A stretch of 64,000 nucleotides of DNA from Nitrospira sp. GTDB taxonomy: Bacteria > Nitrospirota > Nitrospiria > Nitrospirales > Nitrospiraceae. The notes under the pieces are model-generated. The model did not search any database and was not told the origin of the DNA. It saw nothing but the letters and a program-made list of their open reading frames with translations. The stretch lies in the NCBI GenBank assembly GCA_030123565.1, contig CP126122.1, positions 2,742,800-2,806,799 of the forward strand, in the 5' to 3' direction. Positions 34,108-43,410 of the stretch are shown here, one piece after another. Position 1 is the first letter of the stretch, and each line of letters opens with the position of its first letter. A program made the translations under genes and the position numbers.

Positions 34108-35106
34108 TCACAGTCCTTGCTTACCGTCGTGGGGGAAACAGCGGTCCATACATTCCGGGCAAAGACCGCCGTTGAACTGGATCGCCGAACGCTCCGCGAT
34201 GAACGTGGCCAGATCATACCACTCGCCGGATTGGTCCGGAACGCGCTTGCACCAGGAACAGAGATTGATGATTCCCTGCGGACGTCCGAGCCATTCCTCC
34301 ACCTCTTGTAACGCTTCGCCGGGCCCTCCGGCCCGACGGAGCCCAGGCCCGCCGGGTGGGGTCTCGTGGAAGACGAGGACGGAACCCAACACCGCGCCGC
34401 CGTCGTCGACCACCGGCGCCACCGTGCAGCGAATGACGCGGCGACCACCCTGTTTTGAGACGAGGATCGCCTCGTCGATCGTCACGAGGCACAGGTTCGC
34501 CATCGCCTGCATGGCCGGGTTCTCGACCTGCCGGATCGGCCCTTCCGTTTGGAGGCCCATCAAGGCCGTCACGGTCATGCCCGTCGCTTCCTCCTGCCTC
34601 CAGCCCGTGAAGGTTTCGGCGGCCGGGTTCAGGTAGGTCACCCGCCCCCCGCAGTCGGTCGTCACGATGCCGTCGCCGATGCAGCGGACCGTGGTGGCGA
34701 TCCATCGCAGACTCTCCCGCATATGGCGGTCATGCCGGGCTCGATGCAACGCCAGTTCGATCGTGGTCCGCAATTCATTCGCTTGATAGGGCTTGAGTAT
34801 ATAGCCGGCCGGCGAGGTGACCTTCGCCCGTTCCAGCGTGTGGTCGTCGGCATAGGCCGTCAGGTAGATGACGGGCACATCCTGTTTCCGCTGGATCTGG
34901 CGGGCAGTTTCGACTCCGTCCATTTTTCCCTTCAATACGATGTCCATCAGAATCAGGTCGGGATGCGTGTCGTCGGCCTTGCGGATCGCGTCTTCGCCGG
35001 ACGTGGCGGTGACCGGAACCCGATAGCCCAGCCGCTGCAGGCTGAGTTGAATGTCTTTCGCGACGACCGGCTCATCTTCCACGATCAAGATGCTGGCTGG
35101 TTCCAT
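34108..35106 (-). CDS. Response regulator with receiver, PAS and C-terminal cysteine motif
   Basis: This 332-residue protein from ATG 35106 has a CheY-like receiver (1-118, phospho-acceptor D55 in LILMDIVLKG, K in YILKPYQ), a PAS domain (about 130-255) and a C-terminal motif with two CxxC pairs (LCSWCKRV and LCPEC, 34 residues apart). The last is seen in many sensor proteins, where it may bind metal. There is no DNA-binding domain, so output is by protein contact. It begins five bases after the kinase gene and is almost certainly its partner. An earlier start at 35157 overlaps the kinase. Confidence 0.9.
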   Translation of the reverse strand: MEPASILIVEDEPVVAKDIQLSLQRLGYRVPVTATSGEDAIRKADDTHPDLILMDIVLKGKMDGVETARQIQRKQDVPVIYLTAYADDHTLERAKVTSPAGYILKPYQANELRTTIELALHRARHDRHMRESLRWIATTVRCIGDGIVTTDCGGRVTYLNPAAETFTGWRQEEATGMTVTALMGLQTEGPIRQVENPAMQAMANLCLVTIDEAILVSKQGGRRVIRCTVAPVVDDGGAVLGSVLVFHETPPGGPGLRRAGGPGEALQEVEEWLGRPQGIINLCSWCKRVPDQSGEWYDLATFIAERSAIQFNGGLCPECMDRCFPHDGKQGL

Positions 35107-35111
35107 GGCGT

Positions 35112-36944
35112 TCACACCCTTTCTGAATATTGCAGTTGATGGAACCGTATCTGCCATTCGGTGCCGGCTCCGCTCTTGAGCTCCGTGCTGCCGTCCAGCT
35201 TCTCCGCCAACAGCGACACAAGTTCCAATCCCAGCGAATCGGGATTGTTGAGCACGCCGTCCTTGGGGATGCCGACGCCGTCATCGCTGACGCAGAGCGT
35301 AAAGGTGCCGTCCATATGGTCCAACAGATCGATATGGACCTTCCCGCCGCCGTCATCGACGAACGCATGTTTCAGGCAATTGGACACCAGTTCGTCGATG
35401 ATCAAGCCGCAGGTCAGCCCCGTGTCGATGTCGAACTCGACATCATCGACGTTCAACTCCAGCACGATGATGTTGGGATCGACTCCGTACGAACGAAACA
35501 GGTGACCGGTCAACGTGCGGATGTAGTCGCCCATTTTGATCCGCGAGAGATCGCTGGATCGATGCAGGGTCTCGTGGAGCAGCGCGATCGACGTGATGCG
35601 GACCTGGCATTCCCGGAACAGCTGGTTGACCAAGGGGTCCTTGATGGAGGCCGATTGCAGGTTCAGCAGGCTGGAGATGACCTGCAGATTGTTTTTGACC
35701 CGATGGTGGACTTCGCGCAACAGACTTTCCTTCTCCTTCAACATGCGGCGGAGCTGGTCTTCCATATCCTTTCGTTCGGTCAGGTCCATGCATGTGCCGA
35801 TGTAGCCGCAGAAGCGCCCGCTTTCGTCGAAGAGCGGCACCCCGGTGTCCATGATCCACCGATATTCGCCGTCGTGTCGCCGCAGCCGATACTCCAGGAA
35901 AAACGGCTGCTCCGACTTGAACGCCTCCAGATAGGACGTCCGACAACGATCCAGGTCGTCGTGGTGAATGCCGGTGAACCAATTGTCGCCGATCTCCTCC
36001 TGCACGGTGCGCCCGGTGAATTCCAGCCAGCGTTTGTTGATGAAGGTGATATGGGTATCGGGCCCGGCCATCCACACCATGACCGGAGCCGTATCCGCCA
36101 TCATGCGAAAGCGGGCTTCGCTGTCCCGCAGGGCCGCTTCGATGCGCTTCTTCTCCGTGACATCGCGCGCGATGGCCGACGCGCCCATGACGCTGCCGTC
36201 CGGATCTTTCACCGGTGAAATCGTCAATGACACATCGATCCGGTCCCCCTTCTTCCGGCGCTGCACCGTCTCCACGTTGCGCACATGTTCGCCGTTGGCG
36301 ATACGGTCCAGCATGGCCGGCACTTCGTCCAACCGGTTCGGCGGGCAAAGCAGAGAAATCGACCGCCCGATGACTTCCTCCGCGCGATACCCATAAACGC
36401 GTTCCGCCCCTCTGTTCCAACTTTGAATCATGCCGTTCAAGGTCATCCCGACGATCGCGTCATCGGAGGATTTGACGATGGCGACCAATTCGGACACCGC
36501 CTCTGCACGCAGCTCCTCGAGTTCCTGATTGGCGGCGGCCAGATCGGCCGTGCGTTCCTGAACCTGTTGCTCGATGTCTTCATTGATGCGCAACAACTCG
36601 GCTTCGTCATGCTGCCGGCGCAAACACAACAACGCCGTCACCCAAATCACCATGAGGGCGAATGCTCGATTCATCACCACGACCCACGTTACCGTCAACA
36701 GCGGACTGCGAAAGAGGTCGAGCACGGTCACCAGGGACGCCAGGGCCGCCACCCAAAACGTCACGCGTGGGTGGGGAATACGAGAGGCGATCAAGACCGG
36801 CACCACGTACAGGGTCGTGATGGTCAATCCCAGCGGCAGCCACCAGTCGATGGCACCGATCACGGCGATCAAGGCCACCGCCATCCCCAACACCGGGTAA
36901 CTGCTGCGTGTCATGCCGAGAAAAAAAGAGGATGGTATTGGCAT
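35112..36944 (-). CDS. Membrane PAS sensor histidine kinase, HisKA_2 type
   Basis: This 610-residue kinase has about four hydrophobic segments in its first ~110 residues, a coiled coil (about 115-150), two PAS domains (about 150-265 and 275-395), a HisKA_2 dimerisation domain with [12 protein letters not shown] and an ATPase domain ([24 protein letters not shown]). HisKA_2 kinases usually pair with receivers that lack DNA-binding domains, matching the next gene. The signal is unknown. A possible sigma-54 promoter lies about 40 bases upstream. No clear ribosome binding site precedes ATG 36944; an in-frame ATG at 36914 is an alternative. Confidence 0.92.
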   Translation of the reverse strand: MPIPSSFFLGMTRSSYPVLGMAVALIAVIGAIDWWLPLGLTITTLYVVPVLIASRIPHPRVTFWVAALASLVTVLDLFRSPLLTVTWVVVMNRAFALMVIWVTALLCLRRQHDEAELLRINEDIEQQVQERTADLAAANQELEELRAEAVSELVAIVKSSDDAIVGMTLNGMIQSWNRGAERVYGYRAEEVIGRSISLLCPPNRLDEVPAMLDRIANGEHVRNVETVQRRKKGDRIDVSLTISPVKDPDGSVMGASAIARDVTEKKRIEAALRDSEARFRMMADTAPVMVWMAGPDTHITFINKRWLEFTGRTVQEEIGDNWFTGIHHDDLDRCRTSYLEAFKSEQPFFLEYRLRRHDGEYRWIMDTGVPLFDESGRFCGYIGTCMDLTERKDMEDQLRRMLKEKESLLREVHHRVKNNLQVISSLLNLQSASIKDPLVNQLFRECQVRITSIALLHETLHRSSDLSRIKMGDYIRTLTGHLFRSYGVDPNIIVLELNVDDVEFDIDTGLTCGLIIDELVSNCLKHAFVDDGGGKVHIDLLDHMDGTFTLCVSDDGVGIPKDGVLNNPDSLGLELVSLLAEKLDGSTELKSGAGTEWQIRFHQLQYSERV

Positions 36945-36983
36945 GGTTTTAACGACGAATTTCCTCCGCCCTATCTACGTAGA

Positions 36984-36999
36984 AGCAATCCCCATGCCC
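36984..36999 (-). promoter_or_regulatory. Possible sigma-54 (-24/-12) promoter of the sensor kinase operon
   Basis: On the minus strand the site reads gGGCAT-N5-TTGCT with exact GG-N10-GC spacing (GG at 36998-36997, GC at 36986-36985). It matches nine of eleven consensus positions. The predicted start is about 29 bases before ATG 36944. Confidence 0.35.
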
Positions 37000-37237
37000 T
37001 CATGGTCGATTGCAGCCCATCGATCGGGGTGTCACCCCACAAAGGCTATCAGGCCAAGGCCGGTCTTCGAAGGGCACCGGGCGATTCGATCGCCTTCACG
37101 CTGGACTGTACATTGCCGCATCTGCTTCGTTCAGACTTGAACGGCCAGTCGGATCACGGTTTATCGTTGTCATGACGACCGCCCGCTGTTGCGAATTGAC
37201 CGTTCCTTGAACCAGACGATGCTGCACAGGCCCTCTT

Positions 37238-37267
37238 GGCGCCTGCCACAGGTAAACGGCAGGCGCC
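37238..37267. terminator. Perfect 10-bp stem hairpin downstream of the glycan operon
   Basis: ggcgcctgcc (37238-37247) and ggcaggcgcc (37258-37267) are exact complements with a 10-base spacer. It lies about 130 bases downstream of the last glycan gene on the minus strand. No T tract follows in either direction, so termination would need a factor. The rest of the 455-base gap (36945-37399) shows no convincing gene. Confidence 0.5.
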
Positions 37268-37399
37268 GTGCCGGATCGAGACAAGCAGGGACGGGTATCG
37301 GAACAACACAGGATGTGGAATCGTCGAAGGTGAGAAGCGGTGAATAGTCCGGCGGCCAGTGACAAGGCCGCCAGGACATGTGAACCGACCGGCTGCCGG

Positions 37400-38518
37400 T
37401 TAATGTTTGCGATAGAACGCGGCGATCGTCTGCACCACGTACTGCAGCTGCTCGTCCGTCAGTTCGGCATAGATCGGAAGCGAGAGCACTTCTTCGGCGG
37501 CCAGCTCCGACTGCGGAAACGCGCCCTTTTGATAGCCGAGGTCCCGATAACAGTTCTGCATGTGCAGCGGGAGCGGGTAATACACTTCCGTCCCCACCCC
37601 ATTGTCTTTCAGGAAAGTTCGCAGCTCATCTCGCTTCCGGACACGAAGCGTGAATTGATTGAAGACGTGGAAGTTGCCGGCGTCCACGCTCGGTAGGGTC
37701 ACGCGCTCCAGCAACTTCGCCTCCGTGAACAACTGCGCATAACGCGAGGCATTCCGCCGGCGGCCTTCCGCCCACTGATCCAGCCGCTTCAGTTTCACCG
37801 ACAGGACCGCCGCCTGCAGAGCATCCAGCCGGCTGTTGATGCCGATCGCCTCATGAACATAGCGCACCCTGCTCCCATGGACCCGCAACATGGCGATGGA
37901 TTCGGCCAGTGCCCGGTCGTTCGTGGTCACCATGCCCGCATCGCCGAAGCCTCCCAGGTTCTTGGAAGGGAAGAAGCTGAAACAGGCGAGGTCCCCCAAT
38001 ACACCGGCACGTCGCCCGTTCCGTTCTGCGCCGATGGCCTGGCAGGCATCTTCAATCACGCCGATCTTGCGTCGGCGCGCAATCTCATTGATGGCGTCCA
38101 TATCGGCGCATTGGCCGAAGAGATGCACGGGGATAATCGCCTTGGTCCGTCCGGTGATGGCACGCTCCAGGAGGTTCGGGTCCATATTGAAACTATCCGG
38201 GCGGATGTCGATGAACACCGGTTTGGCTCCCAACCGGGAGATGGCCCCCGCCGTCGCGAAGAACGTAAAGGGCACCGTCACCACTTCATCACCGGCTTTT
38301 ACCCCCAGCGCCATCAAGGCCAGCAGGAGCGCGTCGCTTCCTGAGGCCACCCCGACTGCGTGGGAGCTGCCGATATAGGCCGCCACCGCCTGCTCCAGCG
38401 CCGCCACGCGCGGACCAAGGATAAAGCCTTGCTCGTCACAGGTGGCTTCGATCGCAGCCAGAATTTCGCCGCGCATCGATTGGTACTGGGCCTTCAGATC
38501 AAGCAACGGAATATTCAT
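37400..38518 (-). CDS. DegT/DnrJ/EryC1/StrS family sugar aminotransferase
   Basis: This 372-residue PLP enzyme has PLP-lysine K186 in [15 protein letters not shown]157 in EDACQAIGA and the start [13 protein letters not shown]. Such enzymes transaminate keto sugars of nucleotide-sugars to amino sugars for surface glycans. It resembles the WbpE/WlbC group (UDP-2-acetamido-3-keto sugars) by eye. It is the last gene of the long minus-strand glycan cluster, 12 bases after a glycosyltransferase. The Gfo/Idh part of the fusion at 32-34 kb could supply a 3-keto substrate; that link is inference. Confidence 0.92.
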   Translation of the reverse strand: MNIPLLDLKAQYQSMRGEILAAIEATCDEQGFILGPRVAALEQAVAAYIGSSHAVGVASGSDALLLALMALGVKAGDEVVTVPFTFFATAGAISRLGAKPVFIDIRPDSFNMDPNLLERAITGRTKAIIPVHLFGQCADMDAINEIARRRKIGVIEDACQAIGAERNGRRAGVLGDLACFSFFPSKNLGGFGDAGMVTTNDRALAESIAMLRVHGSRVRYVHEAIGINSRLDALQAAVLSVKLKRLDQWAEGRRRNASRYAQLFTEAKLLERVTLPSVDAGNFHVFNQFTLRVRKRDELRTFLKDNGVGTEVYYPLPLHMQNCYRDLGYQKGAFPQSELAAEEVLSLPIYAELTDEQLQYVVQTIAAFYRKH

Positions 38519-38530
38519 CGTTCCCCCCGT

Positions 38531-39727
38531 TCACCCTCGCGATCGATTCGTCTGCAATCCCATCACACCCTCGCTCGGACGCACGGCACGCAGGAGATGG
38601 GTATACAGAGACTGGTACTGCTTGACCGTCTCTTGAATCGTAAACTCCTCCGGAAAGGTTTCCGCACTTTCCCGGAGCTTGGAGCGATAGCCTTCGTCTT
38701 CCAGTATCCGGCAGACCTGCTCGGCCATGGCCTGCACATCACCGGCTGCGCAGAGTATCCCTTGCACCGGCTCCTTGATCGCTTCGGCGGCGCCGCCTAC
38801 CCGCGTGGCCACGATCGGTAGCCGACCGGCTCTGGCCTCCAGGAGCACGCAGGGCAATCCTTCCCAATGGGATGTCAGGAGGAACAGGTCGAAGGCCTTC
38901 AGAAGGGACGCCACATCCCTCCGCCAACCCAGCAAGGTGACGCGTTCCCGAAGTCCATGCTCCTGCAACAATGCTTCGATCTGCGGCCGCAACTCTCCGT
39001 CGCCGACGAGGACGAACCTTGCCTCGGCGATACGTCGGCGCACGATCGAGGCGACACCGACGAAATCCTGAGGCGATTTTTGCGGCTTCAGACATGAAAC
39101 CGTTCCCACCAGCAGATGCTTAGGCCCCACGCCCAGTAACGCCCGAAGACGGTCACGCTCCGCCGAATCAATTCTCGTGACAAACGGCGCCGGATCGATG
39201 CCGGGCCTCACCACCGAAACCTTCGACGCGGTGAAGAGCCCCCACGCTATTCCTTGACGGCGATCAGCCTGCGACACCGCAATCCAATGGGTGGTGACCA
39301 GGCCGACCATCCATTCAAGCGCGATCAACGTTTTTTTGAGCCAGGAGGGCTGCGCGGGGGTCACGCCGTATCCATGAATCGTATGCAAGACACAAGGGAC
39401 ACCTGCGAGCCAAGCCGCCAGCCGCCCTAGGATACCAGCTTTTGAACTATGGGTGTGCACAATCTTTGGACGCAGGCGCCGAAACGTGTCGACCAACTCC
39501 CACAGGGCGAGCAGGTCTTTCAACGGATGAATCTCGCGGATGAGCGTCGGAACGATGTGAACCTCCACCCCATCGAGCGCCCTTGCCTCCTCGGTCAACA
39601 GGCCTCCGGACCCTGCGATCAGAACCGGCCGGAAGCTTCTCCGGTCCAGACCGGACACCACCTGCATCGCCACTTCCTGGGCGCCGCCCAATTCCAGTTT
39701 CGTAATGACGTGACAGATCACCTGCAT
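38531..39727 (-). CDS. Glycosyltransferase family 4
   Basis: This 398-residue GT-B enzyme begins MQVICHVITKLELGGAQEVA, has HTHSSKAGILGRLAA in its N-terminal domain and the donor-site region HWEGLPCVLLEARAGRLPIVA (Glu of the EX7E motif). It should transfer a sugar from a nucleotide donor to a lipid-linked glycan in the cytoplasm. Sugar and linkage are unknown. It lies between the flavoprotein and the aminotransferase in the same operon. Confidence 0.93.
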   Translation of the reverse strand: MQVICHVITKLELGGAQEVAMQVVSGLDRRSFRPVLIAGSGGLLTEEARALDGVEVHIVPTLIREIHPLKDLLALWELVDTFRRLRPKIVHTHSSKAGILGRLAAWLAGVPCVLHTIHGYGVTPAQPSWLKKTLIALEWMVGLVTTHWIAVSQADRRQGIAWGLFTASKVSVVRPGIDPAPFVTRIDSAERDRLRALLGVGPKHLLVGTVSCLKPQKSPQDFVGVASIVRRRIAEARFVLVGDGELRPQIEALLQEHGLRERVTLLGWRRDVASLLKAFDLFLLTSHWEGLPCVLLEARAGRLPIVATRVGGAAEAIKEPVQGILCAAGDVQAMAEQVCRILEDEGYRSKLRESAETFPEEFTIQETVKQYQSLYTHLLRAVRPSEGVMGLQTNRSRG

Positions 39728-39740
39728 AGGATTCCCGTCG

Positions 39741-41051
39741 TCAGGCAGCCGCCCTCATCCGTAAACGCGCGGCCGTCTGCTGCCCCTGGGCAATCGCATC
39801 CTCCATCGAGGTATGCTCCCACAATCCATATCGCCCGATCGAAGAAATGCCGCGTCGCTCCAGTTCGGCCAGTAATTCTTGTACGGCCTTGCCGCGATGC
39901 CGATCGAACAGCACGTACGCATAATACAGGTCCTTCACATCCGCCATGACGAGATCATCCGAGCGACGCAGCACGCCGGCCTGTTCCAGCCCCCGCCGGA
40001 CCAATTCGATGAGGGAAGCGTCCGATTGACGCTCAGTCGGTCGATGCGAGATTTCGACATAGAGGGAACTGCAGCCGAGGCGTCCCATGGCGGGGGAAAA
40101 ATTCATGGGAAAACCCGCGCGATAGAAGGGATAGCGGTGCTCCGGAAAGTAGATCCAATGTTTGTCGGAGATCCGTTCGCGCGCGACGGCCAGATTCACG
40201 TTGGAAACGGAGACCCATCGCAGCGCCGTCGCCAGTTCACGCATCGATGCCGGCAGATCGACGCAACGGCGCACCAATTCAGGCAAGGGAATCGTCGAGA
40301 CGACCCGTTCATATTCCTCCGTTCGTTCGCCCCGCGCACTGCGGAACAGCGCCCGCCGCCGGCCCGTCTCGATTTCCACCAGCTCGGAATCGTACGAGAG
40401 GTTCTCGACAGAGGAGAGAAACGCCTCCGGCAACACCTTGATGCCGCCGCTCGCAGGATAGAGGAACGAGGGGTTGTAGCCGAACGCCTTGTCCTTGATG
40501 CCGAGGGCGCCGCTGACGACGTCTTTCACATCCGGCTTCGGCACCAGCCAGGACACCCACTCGGAAGTCAGTTCTTCGAGAGGCACCTGCCAGAGCTTTT
40601 CATTGAAGGGCACCATGAAATGTTTCGCAATGCCCTCGCCGAGGCTGTCGAGGATCCATTGCTTGAACGAGCGGTTCTCAGCCGGCGGCTTGGACGAGGG
40701 ATTCGACAGGGTCGCGATGAATCCCAACAAACATTCCCGGACGACCTCGGGCGGAAGCCCATGCGTATTCACTTGGAACGGATATTCCGTATAGGTGTCA
40801 TGCGAAAAGACGTAGGACTTGCGCGCATGCCGCCGCAACTGAGCGGGAAGCAAACTTTCCACCAGCGCCTTGATGGCCGTTTGGCGGAAGTGAAGCAGGT
40901 GCCCGGTGTAGTCGAAGGTGAAGCCGTCCTTGACGTAGGAACGGCAGAGCCCGCCGACCTCCTGCTCGCGCTCCAGGATCTTATAGGGCAGCCCACGCAG
41001 ATGGTAGGCCGCACTGAGCCCCGCCAATCCGGCTCCCACGATCAGGATCAT
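39741..41051 (-). CDS. FAD-dependent protein resembling UDP-galactopyranose mutase / protoporphyrinogen oxidase
   Basis: This 436-residue protein starts with dinucleotide motif MILIVGAGLAGLSAAYHL and has EQEVGGLCRSY, FDYTGHLLHF and late VVSTIPLPELVRRC. Proteins of this type occur in glycan clusters and may isomerise or oxidise an activated sugar, as UDP-galactopyranose mutase does. It lacks a clear match to true Glf, so function is uncertain. It overlaps the preceding WecA-like gene by ATGA, so expression is coupled. Confidence 0.82.
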   Translation of the reverse strand: MILIVGAGLAGLSAAYHLRGLPYKILEREQEVGGLCRSYVKDGFTFDYTGHLLHFRQTAIKALVESLLPAQLRRHARKSYVFSHDTYTEYPFQVNTHGLPPEVVRECLLGFIATLSNPSSKPPAENRSFKQWILDSLGEGIAKHFMVPFNEKLWQVPLEELTSEWVSWLVPKPDVKDVVSGALGIKDKAFGYNPSFLYPASGGIKVLPEAFLSSVENLSYDSELVEIETGRRRALFRSARGERTEEYERVVSTIPLPELVRRCVDLPASMRELATALRWVSVSNVNLAVARERISDKHWIYFPEHRYPFYRAGFPMNFSPAMGRLGCSSLYVEISHRPTERQSDASLIELVRRGLEQAGVLRRSDDLVMADVKDLYYAYVLFDRHRGKAVQELLAELERRGISSIGRYGLWEHTSMEDAIAQGQQTAARLRMRAAA

Positions 41052-42103
41052 ATCGCGCCGCTCCGTCCTGCGGGGTGAGACGCCGCCTCACCGCTCAATG
41101 CCGCACTTCCGCCGGAGACATTCACGCGGGTCAACGCCACGGCGGCCGCGGCCAGGCACAACAAGGTGACGCCGCTCAAAACCACAGCGAGATCCTGACG
41201 GACCGCCATGACGAGGAGACCGACGGCGCCGAGCAGCGCGGCACCGAGATAACTGATCACGACGACTTGTGTGACGGAGAGCCCCCAGTGGCGGAGGCGA
41301 ATCGCCATATGATCAGGGCTGCCGAGAAACACCGGTAACCCGCGCAAGAACCGGATGTACATGACGAACAGGGTGTCGAAGATCGGCATCCCCAGGATCA
41401 TGACCGGAGTCAGGAGGGACACGGAATGGCCTTTCGTATATTTGCCGATCATGGACAAGGCCCCAAGCATCAAGCCGATGAACATCGCGCCTGAATCGCC
41501 CATGTAGATCGACGCCGGCCGCCAGTTGTAGCGAAGGAATCCCAGCAGACTGCCCATGAGCGCGGCCAACATGAAAGCGATAGCCTGATCCCCGTTCAAG
41601 ATCGCCACCACACAGAGAAAGGCGGCGCTGATGAGGCCGACGCCGGCGGACAACCCGTCCATAATGTCCAAAAGGTTGAAGGCATTGATGATGCCGACCA
41701 TCCAGAACACCGTGAGTGCGAGATCGACCCAGTCCGGGAGCGATGCGATCTCGATGCGGATGCCGCTCTTGATCAACACGAACACCGCCAGGAATTGCCC
41801 CGCCAATTTCGTCCCCGGCGACATGACGCCGAAATCATCGATCAACCCCAACATGACGATCAGCGTGCCGGCCAGCACGATGCCGAGCACGTCCTGCCGG
41901 AACTCAAATGTAAAGGCCAGACTCACGAGAAAGGAAAGATAGATGGCCAAGCCGCCCAGATAGGGGACCGGTTCGCGCTGATGTTTCAGCAGGCCATCCG
42001 GGCTATCGACGATGCCGAACTTCAACGCCGCGCGCCGCGCAATCGGCACGCCATAGAGCGACAGGAGCGCCGCAGCCATGAATGTAAGCGTGAGGAGGAT
42101 CAT
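41048..42103 (-). CDS. WecA/MraY-family polyprenyl-phosphate sugar-1-phosphate transferase
   Basis: This 351-residue membrane protein has about ten hydrophobic segments and the family motifs LGLIDDFG (Mg-binding Asp pair), NAFNLLDIMDGLSAG, YMGDSGAMFIG and SPDHMAIRL. It starts glycan assembly by placing a sugar phosphate on undecaprenyl phosphate. WecA/TagO-type enzymes use UDP-HexNAc; MraY uses UDP-MurNAc-pentapeptide. The glycan context favours WecA type. Both neighbours overlap it by ATGA. Confidence 0.93.
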   Translation of the reverse strand: MILLTLTFMAAALLSLYGVPIARRAALKFGIVDSPDGLLKHQREPVPYLGGLAIYLSFLVSLAFTFEFRQDVLGIVLAGTLIVMLGLIDDFGVMSPGTKLAGQFLAVFVLIKSGIRIEIASLPDWVDLALTVFWMVGIINAFNLLDIMDGLSAGVGLISAAFLCVVAILNGDQAIAFMLAALMGSLLGFLRYNWRPASIYMGDSGAMFIGLMLGALSMIGKYTKGHSVSLLTPVMILGMPIFDTLFVMYIRFLRGLPVFLGSPDHMAIRLRHWGLSVTQVVVISYLGAALLGAVGLLVMAVRQDLAVVLSGVTLLCLAAAAVALTRVNVSGGSAALSGEAASHPAGRSGAI

Positions 42104-43239
42104 CGAATGCCCGTCGAATGGCCGTGGCCTGAGAGGGCACTGTGGACAGGCCCTTCCGTCACATCGTCGCGTTCGCTCCGAGCAAACGTCCGGTACAGGT
42201 CAACAAGGCGAGGGCCCCAGACCGCCAAGGAATATCGTTCTTCCACCGTTCGGCGACCGGCCCGCCCGATTCTCATGCGCAAGTCAGGCTGACGGCAGAG
42301 GCGTTCGAGACTGTCGTACCACTCTTCCTCGGTGGAGGCGAGAAACCCGTTTTCACCGTTCGTAATGATGTCGCGGTTGACCCCGACAGGCGAGGCCACG
42401 GCCGGTAAGCCCACCGCGAGATACTGCAGCAGCTTGAGCCCGCACTTGCCCCGCGCCCATTCCGTATCCTCAAGCGGCATCACGCCGATCGTGGCATCCC
42501 GTACATCAGACACCTCCCGCCGCAAATTCCACGGCCGGAACTCGAGGTCCACACCGGGCATTTGCGGAGGCTGCGAACAGACCACGCGGAGTCTCACGTG
42601 GAATCGTGATTGCAGTGCACGGAGGGCCGGCGCCAACAGGTCCAGATAGGCCAAGTTGTAGGCCAATCCTATCCACACAATGGTGATCGGCTCGGACGAA
42701 CGATCGGTCATACCGCCGAACCGGGATCGATCCGGAATGAATCGGTCTGTATCGACCACCGTCGGCACGACACAAACCCGAGACGAAAACTGTTTCGCAT
42801 AGGAAGCAAGCCGTTCATTTCCCACGATGGTTCCCGTCGCCATCGACAACAGAACAGGCATTTTCTTTTCGTGCCCGTGCGTCAGATAAATCGCATCGTC
42901 CATCTCGACCACCATGCGATACCGGCACCAGCGCAGCAGCCGTTCAGCCAACGGAGGCGCATAAGGAAAGAGCTGCCCTTCGATCACGACAAGATCCCGC
43001 CCACCCAGCGTCAGCAACGTCCACAGCCGTCTCAGAAAACGGGCGAGCACATAGGGAACTTTGAGCAACGTCCGCAACGCGGGCCGGCGCACCTCAAGAA
43101 TTGAGAAGTAGATCCCTCCAAACAGAGGATCCACACGACAGTCAATTCCTGCGGCTTGGAAATAAGGCAGGAATTGAAAGACGCGATAGCGACTGCTGGG
43201 ACCGATGATCGAGCTTTTCGAGAAATACGTGACCGTCAT
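42100..43239 (-). CDS. Glycosyltransferase family 4-like protein
   Basis: This 379-residue GT-B protein begins TVTYFSKSSIIGPSSRYRVF. Its C-terminal half has the donor site GLKLLQYLAVGLPAVASPVG and ENGFLASTEEEWYDSL. Its last ~25 residues are polar and probably disordered. It overlaps the WecA-like gene and is the first of five tightly packed genes. A 171-base gap separates it from the GT2 gene upstream, where base composition drops sharply. Confidence 0.92.
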   Translation of the reverse strand: MTVTYFSKSSIIGPSSRYRVFQFLPYFQAAGIDCRVDPLFGGIYFSILEVRRPALRTLLKVPYVLARFLRRLWTLLTLGGRDLVVIEGQLFPYAPPLAERLLRWCRYRMVVEMDDAIYLTHGHEKKMPVLLSMATGTIVGNERLASYAKQFSSRVCVVPTVVDTDRFIPDRSRFGGMTDRSSEPITIVWIGLAYNLAYLDLLAPALRALQSRFHVRLRVVCSQPPQMPGVDLEFRPWNLRREVSDVRDATIGVMPLEDTEWARGKCGLKLLQYLAVGLPAVASPVGVNRDIITNGENGFLASTEEEWYDSLERLCRQPDLRMRIGRAGRRTVEERYSLAVWGPRLVDLYRTFARSERDDVTEGPVHSALSGHGHSTGIR

Positions 43240-43410
43240 CGCACGTGTTTCTTCACAGTTGCCTCAAAATCGCCGCCGGCGACACATTCCTGCCGAATAA
43301 ACAAATAGTACCGGAGTTCACAGGGAAGGATAGGTTTTTCGATGTTTTGGACGATGGTGAAGGGAAGGTGAGGTTCCCCCGATGGGGAAGCTTACGTTTT
43401 GCAAAGAAAA

